This document shows, piece after piece, positions 1 through 4,393 of a stretch of DNA of 6,150 nt. How positions within the stretch are numbered: the first letter of the stretch is position 1; every line of letters starts with the position of its first letter. A program made the position numbers and the translations under genes. The stretch covers positions 1-6,150 of the forward strand of contig UROJ01000095.1 of NCBI GenBank assembly GCA_900549335.1. The letters are read 5' to 3'. The notes beneath the pieces were generated by a model, which did no database searches, was not told the origin of the DNA, and was given only the letters and a program-made list of their open reading frames with translations. Origin of the DNA: an uncultured Collinsella sp. (GTDB lineage: Bacteria; Actinomycetota; Coriobacteriia; Coriobacteriales; Coriobacteriaceae).

Positions 1-30
1 GGCTTTGATGTGGCTGAAGGTGGTGTCCAT
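1..30 (-). CDS. Probable 5' end of a truncated gene (first 10 codons)
   Basis: On the minus strand an ATG at 30-28 opens a frame that reads MDTTFSHIKA and runs off the left edge without a stop. It is preceded by AGAAAGG five bases upstream, an acceptable ribosome binding site. It lies downstream of the transcription end signals of the MFS gene, in the same orientation as all other genes. A competing ATG at 85-83 in another frame also stays open to the edge but has no ribosome binding site and encodes an unusual His/Arg-rich peptide, so I prefer the start at 30. Ten residues are too few to name a product. It could be chance. Confidence 0.35.
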   Translation of the reverse strand, partial: MDTTFSHIKA

Positions 31-64
31 GGAGGCCTTTCTGGGTTGTGCGGCGATGTGGGGT

Positions 65-116
65 GTATCTGGAAGTGGCGTTCATGGTATACCAAAGCGC
101 ACACGGGGCACTTTGG
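65..116 (-). promoter_or_regulatory. Hairpin and weak extended -10 element upstream of the left-edge gene
   Basis: Positions 92-100 (ccaaagcgc) and 108-116 (gcactttgg) form a 9-bp stem with one G-T wobble and a 7-nt loop. On the minus strand this stem is followed at once by TGGTATACC (93-85, inside the 10-bp palindrome at 85-94), which resembles an extended -10 box (TGN then TATACC). No good -35 box sits at the right distance, and no T-run follows the hairpin on either strand, so it is not a convincing intrinsic terminator. It may be a weak promoter or an operator for the gene starting at 30. Both roles are inferred. Confidence 0.25.
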
Positions 117-119
117 CGC

Positions 120-156
120 AAAACCACCACAAAGGTGCCTGGCCCCTTTGTGGTGG
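120..156 (-). terminator. Family A hairpin, copy 1: intrinsic terminator after the MFS gene
   Basis: The arms ccaccacaaagg (124-135) and cctttgtggtgg (145-156) form a perfect 12-bp stem around a 9-nt loop (136-144). On the minus strand the stem is followed by TTTT (123-120), giving the form of a rho-independent terminator for transcripts coming from the MFS gene. On the plus strand no T-run follows; instead there is the palindrome ccggatccgg (157-166). The whole 37-bp block is identical to 1688-1724. It lies about 15 bp beyond the family B palindrome, so the MFS gene is followed by two successive hairpins. Confidence 0.7.
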
Positions 157-171
157 CCGGATCCGGGGCAC

Positions 172-236
172 AAACCATCACAACATTCGATGTTTTTCGG
201 CAAAATCGCGATTATCATCGAATGTTGTGATGGTTT
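172..236. repeat. Family B palindrome, copy 1
   Basis: Arms at 172-192 and 216-236 are perfect 21-bp reverse complements (left arm begins aaaccatcacaacattcgat). They enclose a 23-nt centre containing the 8-bp palindrome atcgcgat at 206-213. The element directly abuts the TAA stop codon of the MFS gene (239-237). A second copy at 4279-4345 matches in the reverse orientation: over 67 positions (171-237) I count about 7 differences, six in or next to the centre and one at the outermost base. On the minus strand the stem is followed only by TTTG, so it would be a weak intrinsic terminator. It could be a dispersed palindromic repeat, a small non-autonomous mobile element, or a transcript-end structure. 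Confidence 0.8.
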
Positions 237-1517
237 TTACTGCCTTGCGGCACGATCAAAATGCCGGCGTCCAAACAGCAGCAACGCCGCAGGAACCGCC
301 GTCACGACCATGCCTGCCCCCACGAGTGTCCGTTGTACGCCAAATGTTGCCGCCAGCCACGGGGCAATTGCCAGCGGCGCCACGCCGGCGAACATGTTGC
401 CAAAGCCCATGACCGAGTTCACGCGACCGAGCTGCTCGAGCGGGGCCGTCGTTTGCACGATGGTGTTGTGGAGCGGGTTGACGACGCCCCACGCCACGCC
501 CAGGACAATCTGGCCGACGAGGGCTACACCCACGTACGGTGTTCCCACATAGAGCAAACTTCCCAGGCCCACGGACAGAAGCGCCACGAGCAGCGTTTTA
601 AGGTTGACCAGGTGCGGCGGCAAGCGGAGCGCGAGGACGGCGCCCAGCACCGCGCCGACACCGCTGGCCGACGAGAGCCAGCCCATCCACTCAACACCGA
701 CGTGCAGGACATCGCGGTAGAAGAACGACTCCAGTGGATCGAAGGCGCCATAGCCAAAGTTCGAAAGGAAAATAATGCAGAACAGTAGGGCGAGGACGCT
801 GCTGGTAAAGACCGTCTTGATGCTGGTCGCGAAGGTGACGCGGGAGGATGTGCTGGGGTTGGAGCTTTGTCCCGCACGCTCCCCTTCCTCTGCCGAATCG
901 GCATCCGCATACCCGTCGACATGGCTGGTCTGCGGCCTAAAGCCCCAACCGACGACGAACGCCAGCACGGTAAAGAGCATCATGAGCACGAACACCGCGC
1001 GCGACGACGCAGCCGCCGCGACAAAGCCGCCCAACGTGGGCCCGACGATGATACTCACGTTTGAAAACATGGCGATGGCGGAGTTGATGTCTTTGAGCTC
1101 GACGGGGTCGTCGGTGAGATACGCCGGATAGGACGTGGCGATGGGCTGGGCGAACCCCATCGTAAAGCCCAGAAACACCGCGCCGAGCAGGACGACGCCG
1201 GTCGCGCTACCAAAGGCGATGATTGCCGTGCCAGTTGCGAGAGCGCCGATGGTGCTCAGCAAGAAATGGCGGCGCGGACCCCATGCGTCGAGCGCAGCGC
1301 CGCCCGCAAAGGATCCCAAGATCACGAAAACGTTCATAAACAGGACGGCCAGCGACGTCGCGACGACCGAGGCGTCGTCCGCATAGGTAAGCGTTCCGAT
1401 GACGCCGATAAAATAACTAGTCTGAAACCCCGTGTAGATGAGAAAGCGCATCGCCACCAGGCGCTTGGCCTGCACGGACAGCAATGATTGAGGCTTTGAG
1501 AAAAGAGAGACGAGCAT
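237..1517 (-). CDS. MFS permease, exporter type (MFS_3-like), 426 aa
   Basis: This is an integral inner-membrane transporter of the major facilitator superfamily, probably a proton-coupled exporter of small molecules. The substrate cannot be read from sequence. About twelve hydrophobic segments are visible, near residues 24-42, 49-73, 86-103, 105-125, 148-170, 172-192, 238-257, 276-297, 305-323, 326-345, 367-390 and 395-415. The loop between helices 2 and 3 carries the MFS signature (GGAALDAWGPRR, 72-83). The central loop (about 195-235) is hydrophilic and acidic. The stretch LGRVNSVMGFGNMF (363-376) is like that of the MFS_3/enterobactin-exporter group. I chose the ATG at 1517-1515 because AAGGAG lies five bases upstream (1528-1523); an in-frame ATG 13 codons earlier (1556) has no comparable site. 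The gene stands alone, with its own promoter and long leader upstream and two hairpins downstream. Family assignment is firm; substrate and exact subfamily are not. Confidence 0.9.
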   Translation of the reverse strand: MLVSLFSKPQSLLSVQAKRLVAMRFLIYTGFQTSYFIGVIGTLTYADDASVVATSLAVLFMNVFVILGSFAGGAALDAWGPRRHFLLSTIGALATGTAIIAFGSATGVVLLGAVFLGFTMGFAQPIATSYPAYLTDDPVELKDINSAIAMFSNVSIIVGPTLGGFVAAAASSRAVFVLMMLFTVLAFVVGWGFRPQTSHVDGYADADSAEEGERAGQSSNPSTSSRVTFATSIKTVFTSSVLALLFCIIFLSNFGYGAFDPLESFFYRDVLHVGVEWMGWLSSASGVGAVLGAVLALRLPPHLVNLKTLLVALLSVGLGSLLYVGTPYVGVALVGQIVLGVAWGVVNPLHNTIVQTTAPLEQLGRVNSVMGFGNMFAGVAPLAIAPWLAATFGVQRTLVGAGMVVTAVPAALLLFGRRHFDRAARQ

Positions 1518-1646
1518 GGAGACTCCTTGTTTCATACGAATGCGGACGGCGGGCATTCGCCACCGTCTATCGAATCAATCAATCCGCATGAAACATTAAG
1601 GACGCATCGAGCCCCTTCTCTCCGTTTTCCGTCCGCCATGAACTAC
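1518..1646 (-). promoter_or_regulatory. Long structured 5' leader of the MFS gene
   Basis: If transcription starts about 8 bases past the -10 box, the MFS mRNA has a leader of about 130 nt. It contains competing pairings: a 7-bp hairpin (1537-1543 with 1553-1559); a two-part stem (1529-1535 plus 1542-1546 with 1588-1594 plus 1583-1587) that ends next to the ribosome binding site; and an 8-bp long-range pairing (1542-1549 with 1629-1636). These share bases, so they cannot all form. Very short reading frames are also present, for example ATG CGT CCT TAA (from about 1607) preceded by AAGGGG. An attenuation-like role is inference. I recognise no known riboswitch. Confidence 0.35.
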
Positions 1647-1683
1647 TTGGTAGATTATAAGGCATGTCCCACACATCTACCAA
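1647..1683. promoter_or_regulatory. Inverted repeat over the MFS promoter (candidate operator)
   Basis: The 9-mer ttggtagat (1647-1655) and its exact reverse complement atctaccaa (1675-1683) are separated by 19 bp. One arm covers the -35 box and the other covers the start of the -10 box and the likely transcription start, so a dimeric repressor bound here would block RNA polymerase. No regulator gene lies in the window and I do not recognise the motif as belonging to a particular family. Confidence 0.4.
1654..1683 (-). promoter_or_regulatory. Sigma70-type promoter of the MFS gene
   Basis: On the minus strand a perfect TATAAT (1659-1654) is preceded, with an 18-bp spacer, by TTGGTA (1683-1678), a four-of-six match to TTGACA. 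It faces the MFS gene and lies just after the two terminators that close the moaC-mobB transcript, so the MFS gene is probably transcribed independently of the molybdenum-cofactor operon. Confidence 0.65.
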
Positions 1684-1686
1684 AGC

Positions 1687-1724
1687 AAAAACCACCACAA
1701 AGGTGCCTGGCCCCTTTGTGGTGG
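1687..1724 (-). terminator. Family A hairpin, copy 2: second terminator after moaC-mobB
   Basis: The 12-bp perfect stem (1692-1703 with 1713-1724) and 9-nt loop are identical to copy 1 at 120-156. On the minus strand the stem is followed by TTTTT (1691-1687) and then the MFS -35 region. It therefore acts as a second intrinsic terminator about 20 bp after the first one (1744-1784). It insulates the MFS promoter from read-through. Confidence 0.75.
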
Positions 1725-1743
1725 AAATGACGTTTGCCCAGAT

Positions 1744-1784
1744 AAAACCCGCCAAAACAAACCTGTCCCTTTTTGGCGGGTTTT
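1744..1784 (-). terminator. Intrinsic terminator overlapping the moaC-mobB stop codon
   Basis: Arms aaaacccgccaaaa (1744-1757) and ttttggcgggtttt (1771-1784) form a perfect 14-bp stem with a 13-nt loop (1758-1770). T-runs on both sides mean it can terminate in either direction, though all genes seen here read on the minus strand. The TAA stop codon of moaC-mobB (1785-1783) overlaps the first bases of the stem. Its loop, read on the minus strand, contains GGGACAGG, close to GGGCCAGG in the family A hairpins. Confidence 0.85.
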
Positions 1785-3087
1785 AGGCCAGATGATCTTG
1801 GATAAGGTCGCAGATGGCTCGGGCGTCGTTGATGTTGATGGCTCGGGTCGCAAATCCGGCGTCGAAGGCCTGGCGTGCCAGGGCCTCGTTGCAGGCAAGG
1901 GCCAGCGTGCGACCATCGACCAGGTCGAGCGAGCTCTTGCCGCGCAGACGGTCGACGCCGGAGCGCGCGACCACGATGTTGTCGAAGCCTTCGGTCTTGT
2001 AACCCTCGATGATCACCACGTCGACATCGTTGTAGCGCGACAGCAGCTCGCGCGCGGGCATCTCGTCCTCCTCGCGCGTGTCGGCGTACTCCGCCCAGCG
2101 CGTGGCGCAGATGAGGCCCACATGCTTGGATCCGGCCTGGTGATGGCGCCAGGTGTCCTTAGCGGGCACATCGATATCAAAGCCGTGATGCCCATGATGC
2201 TTGAGCGAACCCACGCGCAGGCCGCGGCGGGTGAGCTCGGCGATAACCTTCTCGACGAGCGTGGTCTTGCCCGAGTTTTGGTAGCCGATAAACGCGATCG
2301 CGGGGACGGCTGGAGTGGGAGCTGCGGGCGCGACGGCGACGGGTGCGCTCGCGGGCGCGGCACCGTCAGCGGCCACGGCCTCAACGGCAGCGGCCTGACG
2401 CTCTGCGCGGTCCCATACGCCCGAGCGGCCGCCCTCCTTGTGCAACAGGCGCACGTCAACGATCTCCATGCCGCGATCGACGGCCTTGCACATGTCGTAG
2501 ATGGTCAGGCACGCAGCGCTCGCGCCGGTCAGGGCCTCCATCTCGATACCTGTCTTGCCCGTCACGCCCGCCGTAACCAGTATGTGAAAGCCGACCTGCC
2601 CGTCCGCGCGCGCCGGCGCCCAGCCCTCGGGCACGTCCTCGGCCGGCGTCCCCGCCGGAGCGATGGGCGCAATGTCGCACTTACTCTTGGTAATGAGCAA
2701 CGGATGGCACATGGGGATGATGTCACTCGTGCGCTTGATGGCCATAATGCCCGCCACGCGCGCGCAGGCAAGCACGTCGCCCTTTTTGGCGCGGTCCTGC
2801 AGCACCATGGCCTGCGTCTCGGGATGCATGAGGATAGTGCCCTCGGCGATGGCAATGCGATGGGTCTCGGCCTTGTCGGACACGTCGACCATGCGCACCT
2901 CGCCCTTGGCGTCCACGTGCGTCAGCTCGTCGCGACGGGCGTCGCGGGCGGGCTCGGTGGCAGCACTGGCAGTCGGCTGCACGGACGCGTCGGCGCTGCC
3001 AGCATTCGTCGCAGCCGTGACTTTGTGGGCAGACATCGCGGCCCTGCGAGCGGCCTTGGTGGCATCGGCGTACCTGCTCTTGGCCAT
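1783..3087 (-). CDS. moaC-mobB: MoaC-MobB fusion protein (cyclic pyranopterin monophosphate synthase + MGD adaptor GTPase), 434 aa
   Basis: Two cytosolic molybdenum-cofactor enzymes are joined. The N-terminal half (about 55-223) is MoaC, which converts the MoaA product 3',8-cyclo-GTP into cyclic pyranopterin monophosphate. Visible are K102 before GDV, PMCHPL (125-130, H128), E182 and E184 in IEMEALT, and D198/K201 in YDMCKA, the positions matching the catalytic Asp/Lys pair of E. coli MoaC. The C-terminal half (about 264-434) is MobB, the GTP-binding partner of MobA in guanine dinucleotide formation. It shows a P-loop GYQNSGKTT (268-276), KHHGH (296-300) and EGYK (361-364). An Ala/Pro-rich linker (about 231-262) joins them. 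About 54 Ala-rich residues precede MoaC, and MoaC carries a modest insert near 141-164. The ATG at 3087 is chosen because GGAGG sits 8 bases upstream (3100-3096), within the last codons of moaA. The gap to moaA is 4 bp, so translation is probably coupled. Confidence 0.92.
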   Translation of the reverse strand: MAKSRYADATKAARRAAMSAHKVTAATNAGSADASVQPTASAATEPARDARRDELTHVDAKGEVRMVDVSDKAETHRIAIAEGTILMHPETQAMVLQDRAKKGDVLACARVAGIMAIKRTSDIIPMCHPLLITKSKCDIAPIAPAGTPAEDVPEGWAPARADGQVGFHILVTAGVTGKTGIEMEALTGASAACLTIYDMCKAVDRGMEIVDVRLLHKEGGRSGVWDRAERQAAAVEAVAADGAAPASAPVAVAPAAPTPAVPAIAFIGYQNSGKTTLVEKVIAELTRRGLRVGSLKHHGHHGFDIDVPAKDTWRHHQAGSKHVGLICATRWAEYADTREEDEMPARELLSRYNDVDVVIIEGYKTEGFDNIVVARSGVDRLRGKSSLDLVDGRTLALACNEALARQAFDAGFATRAININDARAICDLIQDHLA

Positions 3088-3091
3088 ATGA

Positions 3092-4147
3092 TCATCCTCC
3101 GATTTGGGACATAAATCGTTGCGTGCCCTCAATTATCGCGTGTTCCTGCGGTTTGTGGGCCACGGCATCGCGCCAAATCGAAAGTACCTGCATATCATCA
3201 CCACGGCGCAGCGCCTCACGCACCGAATACTCGGCATCGCTGAACAGGCACGGACGCACGTTACCGTCGGCCGTCAGGCGCAGACGGTTGCAATTCGCGC
3301 AAAAATGGTTGGACATGGCGCTAATGAAGCCAACCGTTCCCGCCGCGCCCGGAAAGTGCCAATAGCGCGCGGGGCCCGCGCCGGCAGGAGCGTCGTTGAT
3401 GTCGAGCGGTTCAAGCTCGCCCAGCCCCGTCGCGGCGGCCCCGGCATTGATGCGCGCCCGCAGCTCGTCGCTCGACACGGTGTCGCTCGCATCCCACAGC
3501 TCGGGATTGAGCGTGGGCGCATGCGGGTCCACAGCGCAATGCGAGCTCGTGTGCTCGTCGCCAATGGGCATGTATTCGATAAAGCGCAGGTGGATGGGGC
3601 GGTCGACGGTCAGCCGTGCGAGGGCCGCCACATCCTGGTTGAGCCGACGCACTACAACGCAGTTGACCTTAACGGGCTCAAAGCCCCAGGCCAGTGCCGC
3701 GTCGATGCCAGCCATGGTCTGCTCGAGTCGACCCAGGCGCGTGATCTTTCCAAAGAGCGTAGGGTCGAGCGTATCGAGCGAGATGTTGACGCGGTTAAGC
3801 CCGGCATCTTTGAGCTGCGGCGCCAGCTTGGGCAGCAAGGCGCCGTTGGTGGTGAGCGAGATGTCCTCGATCTGCGGGATCGCGCGGATGTCGCGAATGA
3901 GCGGGATGATACGGCGGCTGACCAGCGGCTCGCCGCCCGTCAGACGCACGCGGCGAATGCCCTCCCCTGCCACCAAGCGCACAAAGCGGGCGATTTCCTC
4001 GGCACTGAGCAGCTCGTCGTGCGCGCGGGGCGCCACGCCATCGGCTGGCATGCAGTAAATGCAGCGGAAATTGCACTTGTCGGTAACGGCAATGCGCAGG
4101 TAGTTGATATCGCGGCCAAAGCCGTCATGTTGCACGCGCCCGTCCAC
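3092..4147 (-). CDS. moaA: GTP 3',8-cyclase MoaA (radical SAM), 351 aa
   Basis: MoaA is the cytosolic radical S-adenosylmethionine enzyme that starts molybdenum-cofactor synthesis by cyclising GTP to 3',8-cyclo-GTP, the substrate of MoaC. The first iron-sulfur cluster motif CNFRCIYC gives C25, C29 and C32. GGEP (71-74) is the SAM-binding motif. NISLDTLDP (121-129) is typical of the family. The second, substrate-binding cluster is supplied by C283, C286 and C300. The protein ends in Gly-Gly (350-351), the conserved tail that inserts into the active site. Length is normal, so it should be active. The start is GTG at 4147-4145, with GGAGG five bases upstream (4157-4153). It is the first gene of a two-gene operon with moaC-mobB. 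The other pathway genes (moaD, moaE, mogA, moeA, mobA) are not in the window. Confidence 0.96.
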   Translation of the reverse strand: MDGRVQHDGFGRDINYLRIAVTDKCNFRCIYCMPADGVAPRAHDELLSAEEIARFVRLVAGEGIRRVRLTGGEPLVSRRIIPLIRDIRAIPQIEDISLTTNGALLPKLAPQLKDAGLNRVNISLDTLDPTLFGKITRLGRLEQTMAGIDAALAWGFEPVKVNCVVVRRLNQDVAALARLTVDRPIHLRFIEYMPIGDEHTSSHCAVDPHAPTLNPELWDASDTVSSDELRARINAGAAATGLGELEPLDINDAPAGAGPARYWHFPGAAGTVGFISAMSNHFCANCNRLRLTADGNVRPCLFSDAEYSVREALRRGDDMQVLSIWRDAVAHKPQEHAIIEGTQRFMSQIGG

Positions 4148-4187
4148 GCAGCCCTCCCCTCACGCGGCGTTTTATTCTTCGGAAAAC

Positions 4188-4193
4188 ATAATA
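4188..4193 (-). promoter_or_regulatory. Candidate -10 box of the moaA operon
   Basis: On the minus strand TATTAT (4193-4188) lies about 40 bases before the GTG start of moaA and would give a leader of about 35 nt. No convincing -35 box is found 16-18 bp further upstream, so the promoter may be weak or activator-dependent. A short leader leaves no room for a molybdenum-cofactor riboswitch, and I see none. Confidence 0.35.
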
Positions 4194-4278
4194 CCCCACG
4201 AGAGAATCATGCCGACACCCGTACGACAGGACAGGTCGCTTCGAGCAAAACGGACTTTCCAAGCCCATCCTCAGCATA

Positions 4279-4345
4279 CAAACCATCACAACATTCGATG
4301 CTTTTCCCGATTTTGGCGAAAAACGTCGAATGTTGTGATGGTTTG
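4279..4345. repeat. Family B palindrome, copy 2 (inverted relative to copy 1)
   Basis: Perfect 20-bp arms (4279-4298 and 4326-4345) enclose a 27-nt centre. The arms have the same sequence as copy 1 (172-236). The centre matches copy 1 only when one copy is reverse-complemented (shared gtttttcg and caaaatcg blocks), which fixes the orientation as opposite. The centre can extend the hairpin further (4302-4306 with 4318-4322, then 4307-4308 with 4315-4316). It lies about 48 bp after the ABC transporter stop codon and before the moaA promoter. On the minus strand only TTTG follows, so terminator function would be weak. Confidence 0.8.
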
Positions 4346-4357
4346 AGGCAAGGTGAG

Positions 4358-4386
4358 GAGCACGGAGGGGTCAAAGCATCGTGCTC
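4358..4386 (-). other. Small hairpin after the ABC transporter gene
   Basis: Arms gagcacg (4358-4364) and cgtgctc (4380-4386) form a perfect 7-bp stem with a 15-nt loop, 7 bp beyond the stop codon. No T-run follows on the minus strand, so it is not an intrinsic terminator alone. It may protect the 3' end or act with the family B palindrome beyond it. Confidence 0.3.
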
Positions 4387-4393
4387 GAACGGG

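Noticed and set aside
120..236. CRISPR-like array
   Set aside because: The repeats are palindromes of two different kinds, single at each site and far apart, with no regular spacers and no cas genes.
5..552. Overlapping plus-strand frames at the left end
   Set aside because: They run through both hairpin families and into the antisense of the MFS gene, with mixed low-complexity translations and no domain signal.
1532..1639. 35-codon upstream frame in the MFS leader
   Set aside because: It has no ribosome binding site and would begin only about 7 nt after the predicted transcription start; a real leader peptide is not supported by sequence alone.
1792..3114. Long open frame of 440 codons on the plus strand opposite moaC-mobB
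   Set aside because: It mirrors the GC-rich minus-strand gene, has low-complexity Gly/Arg/His-rich sequence without family motifs, and overlaps a gene with clear MoaC and MobB signatures.
3088..3132. Start of moaC-mobB at the upstream ATG at 3132
   Set aside because: That start would overlap moaA and lacks a ribosome binding site, whereas the ATG at 3087 has GGAGG eight bases upstream.
4148..4278. Possible molybdenum-cofactor riboswitch before moaA
   Set aside because: The putative leader is only about 35 nt, and the rest of the region shows only short, weak stems such as cgac/gtcg around 4223-4239; nothing resembles the known riboswitch fold.
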